Positions 33,746 through 42,578 are shown, counted from the stretch's first letter. The stretch is DNA of 64,000 nt from VRUE01 sp963742535 (GCA_963742535.1 CAVUMC010000002.1:1550001-1614000); one strand, 5' to 3'. Numbers and translations are program-made. Notes: a model not told the origin generated them from the letters alone.

Positions 33746-34624
33746 CTAGGCCGATGCCGCCGTGAGAGCCTGCGCGATCGCGCGCGGGTCTTCGATCTGG
33801 GGGTAGTGAGCGAGCTCGTCCAGCTCGTTCACCGCCACCCCAGGGCGCAGCTCGCGCAGCGCCGCCAGCACCGCGGTCGTCGCCACCGGGTCCAGCATTC
33901 CCCAGGCGAGGCTGAGCGTCCCGCCCCAATCGCGGATCGCGCCGTGCCAGCGCTCCGCGTACGTTTCGCGCTGGTCCATATAAGAGACGAGGCGATGGCC
34001 GAGGGTGCGGCCGCCGTTGTGGCAGACGAGCGACCACTGGTCCGCGGCCTCCTCCTCGCTCAGCGGGTGGGCGGTGGAGAAGACCGAGCCGAACTGGTGG
34101 CGGAAGAAGCGCTCGCTGGAGAGGCGGGCGACGAGCGGCCCGAGGCGGCTGCGCAGGGCGCGCTGGGCCGGCGTCGGGCTGGCGGCTTCCAACACCATGC
34201 TGCCGTTGAAGAGCAGGATGCCGGCGAGCTCCATCTCCAGCTTGCCCTCGGTATCGCGTGCCATCAGCTCGTTGGCGACCGAGGTGCCCATGTCGTGGGC
34301 AAGGACGAAGACCGGTCGGACCTCACCGTGACGGCGCACCAGCTCTTCGGTCAGGTCGGCCTGCCAGAAGAGGCTGTAGTCGCTGTCGCGAGGCTTGTCG
34401 GAGAGGCCGAAGCCGAGGAAGTCGAAGGCGAGAACGTCGGCACCAGGGAGCAGCTCGAGCAACGGAACCCAGTCGTACGAGCTAGAGGGGAAGCCGTGCA
34501 GGAGGAGCAGCAGCGGGCCCTCCCCTTCCTGGCGGAACGTGTGTATCGAGTGGTCGCGGAAATCCTCGCTCGATCCCCGCTCCCCCCAGGCTCGAACTCG
34601 CTCTGTCAGCTGCGCATCCGACAT
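33746..34624 (-). CDS. Alpha/beta hydrolase with Asp nucleophile (epoxide hydrolase/dehalogenase-like)
   Basis: 292 residues. LLLLHGFPSSSYDW gives the oxyanion region, and AHDMGTSVANEL is the nucleophile elbow with Asp instead of Ser, as in epoxide hydrolases and haloalkane dehalogenases. FDFLGFGLSDKP is typical of the same group. The start at 34624 is supported by AGGAG eight bases upstream. It lies 19 bases behind another alpha/beta hydrolase gene and is probably co-transcribed. The substrate is unknown. Confidence 0.85.
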   Translation of the reverse strand: MSDAQLTERVRAWGERGSSEDFRDHSIHTFRQEGEGPLLLLLHGFPSSSYDWVPLLELLPGADVLAFDFLGFGLSDKPRDSDYSLFWQADLTEELVRRHGEVRPVFVLAHDMGTSVANELMARDTEGKLEMELAGILLFNGSMVLEAASPTPAQRALRSRLGPLVARLSSERFFRHQFGSVFSTAHPLSEEEAADQWSLVCHNGGRTLGHRLVSYMDQRETYAERWHGAIRDWGGTLSLAWGMLDPVATTAVLAALRELRPGVAVNELDELAHYPQIEDPRAIAQALTAASA

Positions 34625-34643
34625 TGACCCACTCCTGGTGTGG

Positions 34644-35489
34644 TCAATCTCCGAAGCGCTTGACGAAATCAAGCGCCTTCTCGGCAACCTCGCGCCAGCC
34701 TTGGTCGATCACCAGCGAGTGGTCGCGGTTGGCCATTTCGATGTGCTCGGTGACGCCGGGGTTGCGGCTCTGCTGCTTGTAGGCGGCCTTGCTCATCGAG
34801 GGCGGCACGGCGTGGTCGGACTCGCCGGTGAAGATCAGCAGCGGCCCGCGCGCGGCGCTCTTGGTGTCGACCTTGGTCTCGGCGCTGGGATTGAAGTTGG
34901 CCATCGCCGCCTGGAAGATCGGCTTGCCCGGGGCGGCAACGTGGTACTTCTCGTAGAGCGCTCGTGCTTCTGCCTCAGGGACCGCGTTGGCCCAGCCGTA
35001 ACGGAACTGCTCGAACGTGAGCGTCACCGTGCGGCCCTTGTTGAGCGGGTTGCCGAGCACCGGCAGCGTGGTGCGGATCGCGGCGAGCGGCAGCGGCAAG
35101 ACGCCTTTGAACGGCGCCGGGTCGACCGCGACCGAGGCAGCCGCGAGGCCGCGGCCGGCGAGTATCTGGGTGATCAGGCCGCCGAAGGAGTGGCCGATGA
35201 TCACCGGCTTGCGCTCGAGTCCGCCGATCACCTCGGCGAAGTGGTCGGCAACCGCGGCAACGCCAACGCCGGCGAGTGCCTGCGGGTTGGCTCGCGCCGC
35301 CTCAACGCTCTCGGGATCGCCGGGCCAGCCAGGTGCCAGCGGCGCGTAGCCGGCCTGCTCGAAGAGCTCCATCCAGCTCTGCCAGCTACTCGGCAACAGC
35401 CAGAGGCCGTGGATGAAGACGACCGGGGTCTTACCCGACCCGTTCGCCTGCTCGACCTGCTCGGCCTCACCTGTTGTGATCGTCGCCAT
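34644..35489 (-). CDS. Alpha/beta hydrolase (Ser nucleophile)
   Basis: 281 residues. VVFIHGLWLLPSSW and the nucleophile elbow IIGHSFGGLI place it among serine alpha/beta hydrolases. FTGESDHAVPPSMSK supplies the acid region and ANRDHSLVIDQGW the catalytic His. First gene of a two-hydrolase transcript. Upstream, TCGTC-N5-GACGA (35520-35534) is a weak inverted repeat that might be an operator. Confidence 0.87.
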   Translation of the reverse strand: MATITTGEAEQVEQANGSGKTPVVFIHGLWLLPSSWQSWMELFEQAGYAPLAPGWPGDPESVEAARANPQALAGVGVAAVADHFAEVIGGLERKPVIIGHSFGGLITQILAGRGLAAASVAVDPAPFKGVLPLPLAAIRTTLPVLGNPLNKGRTVTLTFEQFRYGWANAVPEAEARALYEKYHVAAPGKPIFQAAMANFNPSAETKVDTKSAARGPLLIFTGESDHAVPPSMSKAAYKQQSRNPGVTEHIEMANRDHSLVIDQGWREVAEKALDFVKRFGD

Positions 35490-35557
35490 GCCCCGTCCTT
35501 AGATGAAATTTCTCTCGCATCGTCAAATAGACGAGCGCCTCGGTCGATGAAGCGTCC

Positions 35558-36496
35558 ATGTTCTCACTCCGAAGCAAGCCAGGCCCGGCGGGATTCGCCT
35601 CCGCACTCACCCTCCTCCTCGCGACTCTCGCCATGCTGGCGTTGCCTTCGGCCGCGGCTGCTGCACCCGAAGGTGGCGAAGAACCCTCGCTGCCGCCGTT
35701 GCCCCAGCTCACGCTTGAACCCGGCAGTTACGACTTCGGCCTGTTCGAAGCCAATCGGGAAAGCAACGAAGCGAGCTTCGAACTGCGCAACACCGGCAGC
35801 GTCACAGCGCCGGTCTACGCGCTGGAAGTGACCGGCTCGGGCTCTTGGAACTTCTCCACCGGCAACACCAATTGCTTCCTCCACGCACTCGAACCGGGCG
35901 AATCCTGCTACGTGCAGGTGTCCTTCCATCCCCAGGAAGTGGCTGCGTTCTCGGTGCAGTTGCGCGCCGTTACCGAAGGCGGCATCAGCGCGACCGCCGA
36001 TCTCAGTGGCGAAGGCGGCCGCCCGGCGCTCACCCCCGCCAGCGATCCGACCAACTTCGGCTCGGTGCGGGTCGGTTCCGGCGGCGTGACCAGGACGATC
36101 GACGTCACCAACAAGGGCAACATGCCGGGAGGAGCATTCATCGCGGTGATCGCCGGCGGTGCCGTCGGCAGCTTCCACCTGCTTGACGAGAACTGCACCG
36201 GCGTCATGCTCAGTCCCGGCGCGACCTGCAACCTCCAGGTCAACTTCAACCCCGTGGCCACCGGTGCCAAGACGGCGCGCCTGCTTCTTGTCGGCGATGG
36301 GAGTGATGGGAACCAGATCATCCTGAGCGGTGTGGGGCTCGATCCCGAACCGGACACCTCATCGTCGGCAGGCGGATCCGCTGTGCCCGCCACCAGCAAG
36401 CCGCGCCGCCGGCACCGTGCCCGCTCGAAGCCCCAGCGCCGCAACTCATTGCGTCGCTTCCGCCTGGCGGTCGCCGACCAGCGCCTGCCGCGCTAG
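35558..36496 (+). CDS. Secreted protein with two choice-of-anchor-D (ASH-like) domains
   Basis: 312 residues. Signal peptide about 1-36 (AAAA/APE). Two Ig-like domains (about 50-155 and 158-265) have the pattern YDFGLFEANRESNEASFELRNTGS...LEPGESCYVQVSFHP and TNFGSVRVGSGGVTRTIDVTNKGN...LSPGATCNLQVNFNP, the hallmark of choice-of-anchor D/ASPM-SPD-2-Hydin modules. Each has a cysteine pair. The tail (about 275-312) is strongly Arg-rich, in the place where other secreted proteins of this window carry Lys-rich tails. The role is unknown; surface display is likely. Confidence 0.82.
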   Translation: MFSLRSKPGPAGFASALTLLLATLAMLALPSAAAAAPEGGEEPSLPPLPQLTLEPGSYDFGLFEANRESNEASFELRNTGSVTAPVYALEVTGSGSWNFSTGNTNCFLHALEPGESCYVQVSFHPQEVAAFSVQLRAVTEGGISATADLSGEGGRPALTPASDPTNFGSVRVGSGGVTRTIDVTNKGNMPGGAFIAVIAGGAVGSFHLLDENCTGVMLSPGATCNLQVNFNPVATGAKTARLLLVGDGSDGNQIILSGVGLDPEPDTSSSAGGSAVPATSKPRRRHRARSKPQRRNSLRRFRLAVADQRLPR

Positions 36497-36509
36497 CGAT
36501 ACTTCCCGC

Positions 36510-37433
36510 GTGAACTCGGTCTGCGAGCAGGTGCGCACCACGTGCGCCTGGGTCGCGGGCCGGTCGCGCTCGGTGCAAATTCAGGCAGACGCAATCGAGG
36601 CCTACGCGTCTAGCCTGCCCGCCGCGGCGGAGGCGGCTCCGCCCGACCCGGCGACGGAGTTGACCGAGGGCGACCGCGAGTCCCGCGCCGCCTTCGTCAT
36701 CTGCCTCGACGCGATCAACTTCGGCTCGGGCTGGTGGCCGACGATCCGCAAGCGACCCGGCCACAGCGGCTATTTCACGGTTGCGGCCGGCCTCACCGAG
36801 CGCTTCCGGGACGTTGGCCCCTGGTCGGCAGCCGAGCTGCGCCAGCTCGATCCGCCGACGATCGCCACCGTGCTTGATCAGGACGCGGAGCATCCTTTGA
36901 TGGCGGATTACGCCGCGGCGCTGCGCGATGTCGGCGAGCACGTCGAGACCGATCACGGTGGCAGCTTCAGCGCCGTGATCGATGCCGCGGGTGGATCGGC
37001 TCCGGCGCTGGTCGACCTCCTCGCTGCCTGGGCCGCCTTCGCCGACGTCTCCAACTACGACGGCCGCGATGTTCCCTTCTTCAAGCGGGCGCAGATTGCC
37101 GCCGCCGACATCAACCGCTTGGGCATCGCCACGCTCGGTGGACTCGACCGCCTCACCGCCTTTGCCGACAACCTCGTGCCGCACGTGCTCCGCGTCGACG
37201 GTGTCCTGCGGCTGGACTCGGCCCTGGAGCAGCGGATCGAAGCCGAAGAGCTGCTTAAGCACGGCTCCCCCGAGGAGGTCGAGCTGCGCGCCTGCGCCGT
37301 GCACGTGATCGAGCTCCTCGCTGCCGCCTCATCGCTCACCCCCGCCGAGATCGACTCCGCCCTCTGGAACCGAGGCCGCGCCCCTCGCTACAAGTCACTC
37401 CCGCGCCCCCGCTCCCGCAACACCGCCTACTGA
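36510..37433 (+). CDS. Queuosine-salvage protein (QNG1/DUF2419-like N-glycosylase)
   Basis: 307 residues from the GTG at 36510. Conserved blocks of the Q-salvage family are present: FVICLDAINFGSGWWPT near 61-77, HSGYFTVAAGL near 87-97, and DGRDVPFFKRAQIAAADI near 184-201. The family releases queuine base from queuosine 5'-phosphate so it can be reused in tRNA; it is common in eukaryotes and sporadic in bacteria. The frame is open further upstream to 36330, but that stretch overlaps the previous gene in another frame and lacks family similarity. It stands 14 bases after the ASH-domain gene. No other queuosine gene is in the window. Confidence 0.82.
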   Translation: MNSVCEQVRTTCAWVAGRSRSVQIQADAIEAYASSLPAAAEAAPPDPATELTEGDRESRAAFVICLDAINFGSGWWPTIRKRPGHSGYFTVAAGLTERFRDVGPWSAAELRQLDPPTIATVLDQDAEHPLMADYAAALRDVGEHVETDHGGSFSAVIDAAGGSAPALVDLLAAWAAFADVSNYDGRDVPFFKRAQIAAADINRLGIATLGGLDRLTAFADNLVPHVLRVDGVLRLDSALEQRIEAEELLKHGSPEEVELRACAVHVIELLAAASSLTPAEIDSALWNRGRAPRYKSLPRPRSRNTAY

Positions 37434-37487
37434 TTCAGCGAAACCGTCCCGGGCCGCCAATATCGCGGTTCCCTGCGGTCTCGCGTA

Positions 37488-38276
37488 TCAACCGGCGGTT
37501 TCTGCCTTGCGCAGACCGCCCCGTGCCCACAAGGAAAAGAGGACCGGGAGGGTGACGGCGATGGCGAAGGCGAGGGCGACGACGACTGGGTCGCCGGAGA
37601 TGAAGCCGCGGCCGGCCTCGAGCAGCGCCGTCACCGGGTTGACCGAGGCGACGGTGTGGATCCAGCCGCTGAGCAGGCTGAGCGGCACGTAGACCGGGGC
37701 GAGGAAGAGGATGAGGAAGACGGGGAACTGCATCAACGGCCCGCCCTGGATCGAGCGCACCCGCATCGCCACGCCCGCCGCCCAGAGGGTCGCGGTCAGG
37801 TTGACCAGCACCGCGAGGACGTAGAGGCCGAAGATTTCGACCGCGTTGCCGCCGACGTCCATGTCGGCGACGAGTGCGACCGAGGTCAGCACCGTCCAGG
37901 TGATGAAGGCCCGCACGAGCGCCGCGCTGGCGTAGCCGGCGATGATCCCGCGCCGGTCCGAGGCGGCCAGCAGGTAGCGGTTGGCGAAGCCGATCTCGAA
38001 GTCGCGGGCGATGCCGAAGCCGGTAAAGACGCCGCCGAAAGCGGCCGACTGCAGCAGCACGAAGACAAACTGGAAGGCGGTATAGCCGCTGGGGAAGTCG
38101 AAGCCGGGCACGTTGCCGACCGCCGAGAGGCCGCCGGCGAAGGCGATGAAGAAGAAGAGCGGGAAGACGATCGCCGGTACCAGGAAGGCGGGGTTGCCGA
38201 GGAAGTTGTGGATGCTGCGCCAGGCCACCGCCCCGGCGACGGCGCGGAAGCTCGCCGGCTTGCGCTCGCCGCTCAT
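37488..38276 (-). CDS. ABC-2 type permease, second subunit
   Basis: 262 residues and about six transmembrane helices (first at about 29-51). FGIARDFEIGFANRYLLAASDRRGIIAGY is the conserved cytoplasmic block of DrrB-like permeases. The ATG at 38276 overlaps the stop of the upstream permease (ATGA). With that permease it likely forms the heterodimeric membrane part of an exporter driven by the ATPase encoded at 39049-40047. Confidence 0.9.
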   Translation of the reverse strand: MSGERKPASFRAVAGAVAWRSIHNFLGNPAFLVPAIVFPLFFFIAFAGGLSAVGNVPGFDFPSGYTAFQFVFVLLQSAAFGGVFTGFGIARDFEIGFANRYLLAASDRRGIIAGYASAALVRAFITWTVLTSVALVADMDVGGNAVEIFGLYVLAVLVNLTATLWAAGVAMRVRSIQGGPLMQFPVFLILFLAPVYVPLSLLSGWIHTVASVNPVTALLEAGRGFISGDPVVVALAFAIAVTLPVLFSLWARGGLRKAETAG

Positions 38277-39052
38277 GTGCGCACCAGCCTCGTCTTCAGG
38301 GCCCTGCTGGCCAGGGCCATACCGACGACGAACACGGTCAGGGCGATGCCGAAGCCGAGCGCCAGGTCGCCGAGGTTCCAGCCTTCGATCAGCAGCGAGC
38401 GGAACGCCTGCAGCAGGTAGGAGACCGGGTTGGCCGAGGCGACGGCGTGGAACCAATCGGTCTGGATCAGGTCCAGCGGAAGCGCCATCGAGGAGATGAA
38501 GAGGAAGACGAAGAAGACCGGGAACATGCTCTGCACCGCCTCGCCGGAGCCGGCGCGCAGGGCGATGAAGAGGCCGAGGGTGCCGGTGGCGACGGTAATC
38601 GTCACCGAGAGCAGGATGATCACCAGCGCTCCGCCGACCCCGGTCACCAGTTCGGCCCCCGCGGTGAGGCCGACGATCAAATAGGTCACCGCCTGCACCA
38701 GCCCGAGCAGGAGGGCACCGGTCAGCAGACCGCTGAGCAGCGCCGCACCGCGCAGCGGCGTCAGCGCCAGGCGGTTGAGGAAGCCGGTTTCGATGTCGCG
38801 GGCGAGGTCGGTACCGGTGTTCATCACCGAGAAGAGCGCCCCCTGCATGAAGGGCACGGCGAGGGCAAAGGTGAGGTAGGAGTCGGTGGGGAAGCCCGGC
38901 AGGTTGGTCGCTTCTTTGAGCCCACCCGAGTTGACCGCGAGCAGGAAGAGCGGGAAGACCAACGCCGGCACGATCTGGGCCGGCTGGCGCAGGGTGCGCA
39001 GCGCCGAGCGGCGGGCGAGCTGCCCGACCTGGGTTCTCAGGCTGGGGCTCAC
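38273..39052 (-). CDS. ABC-2 type permease, first subunit (DrrB-like)
   Basis: 259 residues and about six transmembrane helices. LARDIETGFLNRLALTPLRGAALL is the DrrB-type signature, and ASANPVSYLLQAFRSL lies before the last helix. It overlaps the ATPase gene by four bases and the second permease likewise, so all three are made from one coupled mRNA. Probable export of a lipophilic compound. Confidence 0.9.
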   Translation of the reverse strand: MSPSLRTQVGQLARRSALRTLRQPAQIVPALVFPLFLLAVNSGGLKEATNLPGFPTDSYLTFALAVPFMQGALFSVMNTGTDLARDIETGFLNRLALTPLRGAALLSGLLTGALLLGLVQAVTYLIVGLTAGAELVTGVGGALVIILLSVTITVATGTLGLFIALRAGSGEAVQSMFPVFFVFLFISSMALPLDLIQTDWFHAVASANPVSYLLQAFRSLLIEGWNLGDLALGFGIALTVFVVGMALASRALKTRLVRT

Positions 39053-40047
39053 GCTGCTCCGACCGTCTCCGCCTCGGGCTCCTCGGCGTCCCCGGCCCCC
39101 TCCAGCGAGCGGCCGGTCTTGGCGAGGAAGACGTCGTCGAGCGAAGGGGCGTGCAGCTGCAGGGTCTCGATCGCGATCCCCTCGCCGTCGAGCGCGCGCA
39201 CGACCTCGGCCAGCTGAGCCTCGCCGCCCTCCAGGCGCGCCGCGGCACCGCGCGGCGAGGCGCCCGCGCGCGGGCCAAAGCGCTCGAGCACCGTGGCGAG
39301 CCGTTCGCGCTCGCCCTCGTCCTGGGGCACCGCTTCGACGGTCGGCCTGCCGATTTCCGCCTTCAGCTCAGCCGGGGTGCCCTCGGCGACGATCTGGCCG
39401 TGGTCGATGATCCCGACCCGACCGGCGAGCGCGTCCGCCTCCTCGAGGTACTGAGTGGTGAGGAAGACGGTGACGCCCTCCTCGGCGGCGAGCCGCCCGA
39501 CCTCGTCCCAGAGCGCCGTGCGGCTCTGGATGTCCAGGCCCGTTGTCGGCTCGTCGAGGAAGAGGATGCGCGGCCCGTGGGCGAGCGCCAAGGCGAGGTC
39601 GAGGCGGCGCTTCATCCCGCCCGAGTAGCCGCCGACCTTGCGATCGGCCGCTTCGGAGAGGCCCACCCGTCCCAGCAGCTCGTCGCTGCGCGTTTCCCGC
39701 TCGCCCTTGGGGATCCCTTGCAGCGCGGTCTGCAGGCGCATGTGCTCGCGCCCGGTGAGCAGCGGGTCGAGCGCCGCCTCCTGCAGCGCCGCACCGATCG
39801 AAGCGCGCACATTTGGACCCTGCTTGACGATGTCGTAGCCGGCGACCCGGGCCGTGCCTGCGGTCGGCGGCAGCAGCGTGGTCAGCATCAGCACGGTCGT
39901 CGACTTGCCGGCGCCGTTGGGGCCGAGGAAGCCGTAGATCTCACCGGCCTCGACGCTGAGCTCGATCCCGTCGACGGCGCGCGGTCCGTTCTTGAACTCG
40001 CGGACGAGGCCTTCGACCTCGATGCCCTCTTGCTGCTCCGTTGCCAT
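39049..40047 (-). CDS. ABC transporter ATPase, daunorubicin-resistance (DrrA) type
   Basis: 332 residues, the normal DrrA length. Walker A GPNGAGKST, signature GGYSGGMKRRLDLALAL, Walker B ILFLDEPTTGLD, and the switch His region FLTTQYLEEAD are intact. The C-terminal about 90 residues are the DrrA extension (LQLHAPSLDDVFLAKTGR). The ATG at 40047 is chosen because the stretch before it has no family similarity. First gene of the exporter operon, divergent from a MarR regulator. Confidence 0.92.
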   Translation of the reverse strand: MATEQQEGIEVEGLVREFKNGPRAVDGIELSVEAGEIYGFLGPNGAGKSTTVLMLTTLLPPTAGTARVAGYDIVKQGPNVRASIGAALQEAALDPLLTGREHMRLQTALQGIPKGERETRSDELLGRVGLSEAADRKVGGYSGGMKRRLDLALALAHGPRILFLDEPTTGLDIQSRTALWDEVGRLAAEEGVTVFLTTQYLEEADALAGRVGIIDHGQIVAEGTPAELKAEIGRPTVEAVPQDEGERERLATVLERFGPRAGASPRGAAARLEGGEAQLAEVVRALDGEGIAIETLQLHAPSLDDVFLAKTGRSLEGAGDAEEPEAETVGAA

Positions 40048-40097
40048 CGTCACTCCAGACTTTCGATTCCCGAGAACGCGATCGTCGAGGCTAGCAG

Positions 40098-40120
40098 AAT
40101 ATTTGACGTTCTCAAATATT
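40098..40120. promoter_or_regulatory. MarR operator candidate
   Basis: AATATTTGA (40098-40106) and TCAAATATT (40112-40120) form a perfect 9-bp inverted repeat with a 5-base spacer. It lies in the 99-base AT-rich gap between the divergent ABC exporter and the MarR gene. MarR proteins commonly bind sites of this size and composition; that this one does so is inferred. Confidence 0.7.
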
Positions 40121-40146
40121 GAGATTAAGATACATTTTGATAAGCT

Positions 40147-40575
40147 ATGAGCAAGACGACGGAGAAGAACGATGCTGCGCCGCTCGCCGGCGAAGCCTGG
40201 GGCCTCCTTTCCTCGCTCGTCTACCCGCCGCCTTTCCTCGCGATCGCCCAAGAGTCGGGTCTGCGGCCCGCCACCCTCGGCGCCCTGCGCGTTCTCGATG
40301 AGCCGCGCACGATGAGTGAGATCGCCAGCTATCTGCACTGCGACAACTCCAACGTCACCGGCATCGTCGACGGTCTCGAAGCACGGGAGCTCGCCGAACG
40401 GACGCCGTCCCCCGACGATCGCCGCGTGAAGCTGATCGCCCTTACCGCCGAGGGCCGGCGCCTGCGTGCTCGCCTGATGCGCGAGGCCCGAAAGCCTCCG
40501 TCCTGGCTCAAGCAGCTATCGCCAGCCGACCAGCGCACCCTGCGCGACCTGCTCGAGCGCGCCACCGCTGCGTAG
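40147..40575 (+). CDS. MarR-family regulator
   Basis: 142 residues. The winged helix reads MSEIASYLHCDNSNVTGIVDGLEARELAERTPSPDDRRVKLIALTAEG, the MarR core with the DxR wing. It is divergent from the DrrAB-like exporter across a palindromic operator candidate, so ligand-relieved repression of the exporter and of itself is the natural model. The next gene (SRPBCC protein) follows after 10 bases and may be co-transcribed. Confidence 0.92.
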   Translation: MSKTTEKNDAAPLAGEAWGLLSSLVYPPPFLAIAQESGLRPATLGALRVLDEPRTMSEIASYLHCDNSNVTGIVDGLEARELAERTPSPDDRRVKLIALTAEGRRLRARLMREARKPPSWLKQLSPADQRTLRDLLERATAA

Positions 40576-40585
40576 GATCGCGACG

Positions 40586-41038
40586 GTGAAAGCAGTTCAA
40601 CCGGTCACAGTCGAGGCAACGGTCGCCGCGCCCGTCGAGCGGGTCTATGCTCATCTCGCCGTGCTCGCCAACCACGCGGCCTTCCTCGATCACTTTCTGG
40701 TCGATTGGAGCTTCACCGGTCCCTCGCAGGGTGTTGGCGCGAAAGGGCGGGCCCGGGCCAACACGGCCGGCTCGCAGGACTGGACCGAGTTCGAGATCGT
40801 CTCCGCTGAGGAGCCGCGGCGGCTGGTCGAGGACGGGCTCGGGAACGGCGGCAAGCGGCACACTCGCGGTACCTACGAGTTGGAGCCCCTGGCGGACGGC
40901 GGTACGCGGGTCTCCTTCAGGCTCGAGTGGCTCGAGGCCTCGCGGGCGGAACGGCTCTGTCCGCCGCTGACGCGGGCCTTCGTCCGCCGTCCCAACGCCA
41001 AGGCGCTGCGCCGCCTCACCGGCCAGCTCGGCGACTGA
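40586..41038 (+). CDS. SRPBCC/polyketide-cyclase-like protein
   Basis: 150 residues with the START-like pattern VEATVAAPVERVYAHLAVLANHAAFLDHF...GTRVSFRLEWLE. The fold makes a hydrophobic pocket, so it may bind or modify the compound handled by the neighbouring exporter. GTG start 10 bases after the MarR stop. Confidence 0.82.
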   Translation: MKAVQPVTVEATVAAPVERVYAHLAVLANHAAFLDHFLVDWSFTGPSQGVGAKGRARANTAGSQDWTEFEIVSAEEPRRLVEDGLGNGGKRHTRGTYELEPLADGGTRVSFRLEWLEASRAERLCPPLTRAFVRRPNAKALRRLTGQLGD

Positions 41039-41055
41039 GCCCGCTCGCCAGTCCC

Positions 41056-41436
41056 TTAGGTCAGCGGCGCGTCGAGCACGAAGACCTGGATCGCCATGTC
41101 GGGATCGAGGTGGTTGTCGTAGAGAAAGGCGATCACTTTGCGCCCGGTCAGCCGTGTTACGGCTGCCTTGAGCTCCTCGGTCATCGCCCGCTGGGAGAGC
41201 CGGCGCATCGCCAAGACCGCCTCTCCCTCGTCGTAGGCGAGCAGGTTCTGCTCGGCCTTGGTCAGCACTTCAAGCAGGATCGTGACCAGGGTGTCGCCGT
41301 TATGGAAGGAGTAGGACTTCCGCGGCCCCCGCCCGATCGCCGCGGAGTGGATCCGCACCACCTCGCGGGTGACTGCGGCGTTCAGCTCACCCCCGCTCAA
41401 CCGCTCGTTCTCCATTTCGCCCCGCTCGTCGCTCAT
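41056..41436 (-). CDS. DUF2294-like protein, copy 1
   Basis: 126 residues. The pattern IHSAAIGRGPRKSYSFHNGDTLVTILLEVLTKAEQNLL...LTGRKVIAFLYDNHLDPDMAIQVFVL matches the DUF2294 family, whose function is not well defined. Two further copies lie at 47235-47594 and 47591-47980. Its start overlaps the stop of the SnoaL-like gene by four bases. Confidence 0.82.
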   Translation of the reverse strand: MSDERGEMENERLSGGELNAAVTREVVRIHSAAIGRGPRKSYSFHNGDTLVTILLEVLTKAEQNLLAYDEGEAVLAMRRLSQRAMTEELKAAVTRLTGRKVIAFLYDNHLDPDMAIQVFVLDAPLT

Positions 41437-41807
41437 CGCAGGTGGAACTGGTCGCTGAGGTGGTGCCGGGAGGAGACGATCAGGTCCGTCTCAAACCGCG
41501 TCAGGGCCCAGAAGGAGGCGGGCCCGGCGGGATCGGCGCCGGTCAGGGTGCCCGCGGCGATCACCCGCTGGGAGCCGACGGCACTGGTCTGCGCCAGCTC
41601 GATCCGATGGTGGTGCTCCATTGCCTGCAGGCCCGCGAACCACTTGCTGATGCCCTGGTGGCCGTCGTAGCTGTCGCTGAGCCCGTGCAGGCGCAGCGGA
41701 TGAAAATCGACATGTGGGTGCATGCAGGCGAGCATTCCCTCGAGGTCACGTGAGTTGAAGGCGTCGAACCAACGCCGGACGGTGGCCTCATCGGCATGAC
41801 GGGACAT
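41433..41807 (-). CDS. SnoaL-like (NTF2-fold) protein
   Basis: 124 residues. ATVRRWFDAFNSRDLEGMLACMHPHVDFHP is the standard N-terminal pattern of SnoaL-like domains, with a central YDGHQGISKWFAGL. The family includes cyclases, isomerases and ligand-binding proteins; no specific reaction can be assigned. Co-transcribed with the DUF2294 gene (ATGA overlap). Confidence 0.82.
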   Translation of the reverse strand: MSRHADEATVRRWFDAFNSRDLEGMLACMHPHVDFHPLRLHGLSDSYDGHQGISKWFAGLQAMEHHHRIELAQTSAVGSQRVIAAGTLTGADPAGPASFWALTRFETDLIVSSRHHLSDQFHLR

Positions 41808-41930
41808 GGGACCCCCAGGTGTCTTGCCGACGGGTCAAAGTCGCAGCCACAACAGCGCCACCGCATCCGTCGTTCGATGCCGATGCCGGAGCTTTCCCCT
41901 GCCGAGGTACGCCAGCGTCGGGCGCTGATG

Positions 41931-42524
41931 CTAGCCGGTCAGGACCTGCGAGGAGGGGATGCCGATTACCTCTCCTTTGAAGCGCTTCTCGTGCCCGTAG
42001 ACGACCCAGGTCGTATCGATTTCGCCGATGTCGAGATCGAGACGCAGTTCGTCGGCGTGCTCCTCGGCGTGCTCCATGTGGGTTAGCCCCGAGTCGTACT
42101 CCCCGCGCAGAAGGCCCTCGCCGACTACCGGCTTGGAGACGACATCGATGACCTCCTCCCACTGCGAGAGGTCGACGTAGCCCTTGGTCGCCGGCACGAT
42201 CCCGATCGAGCGCGGTTTCTCGACCTCCTTGCGACTGAGCAGGACGAGGTGCTTGGTCGGGTAGATGAAGGTGTCGACGACGAAGATCTCGCGCCAGTAC
42301 TTCTCGGTGATTTCGTGCACCTTCGGGTGGGCGCTGCACTGGACGAGGAAGCCCTTGGGCGTTTCCCGCAGCATCTCCAGGCCGACGAAGAAATCGGTGA
42401 TCAGCTCGATCCGATATTCGTCGACACCCTGGAACTCGAGGTAGCGCTCGACCGCCCGCTCGTGACATGTTCCCTCGGCGCCGAGCGTGATCAAGGTGAT
42501 CTTGTCTGCTTGGGCTGGAACCAT
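41931..42524 (-). CDS. Prephenate dehydratase-fold protein (BacA/PDT-like)
   Basis: 197 residues. The opening TLITLGAEGTCHERAVERYLEF resembles the TLGPEGTFSE start of prephenate dehydratases and of BacA-type prephenate decarboxylases, and the periplasmic-binding-like strand order continues after it. There is no ACT domain and the usual dehydratase TRF motif is absent, so a BacA-like or purely ligand-binding role is more likely than phenylalanine synthesis. ATG start at 42524. The gap before the next gene on the left (41808-41930) holds nothing I recognise. Confidence 0.6.
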   Translation of the reverse strand: MVPAQADKITLITLGAEGTCHERAVERYLEFQGVDEYRIELITDFFVGLEMLRETPKGFLVQCSAHPKVHEITEKYWREIFVVDTFIYPTKHLVLLSRKEVEKPRSIGIVPATKGYVDLSQWEEVIDVVSKPVVGEGLLRGEYDSGLTHMEHAEEHADELRLDLDIGEIDTTWVVYGHEKRFKGEVIGIPSSQVLTG

Positions 42525-42578
42525 CGCACGGTCAGCGTAGCGAGTGAACAGGAATCCTCAAGCAGTGGGAGATAGAAG

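Noticed and set aside
37488..39278. One open frame of 596 codons on the minus strand
   Set aside because: Only its last 262 codons match a permease; the first part lies out of frame with the other permease and the ATPase genes and is Arg/Pro-rich shadow sequence.
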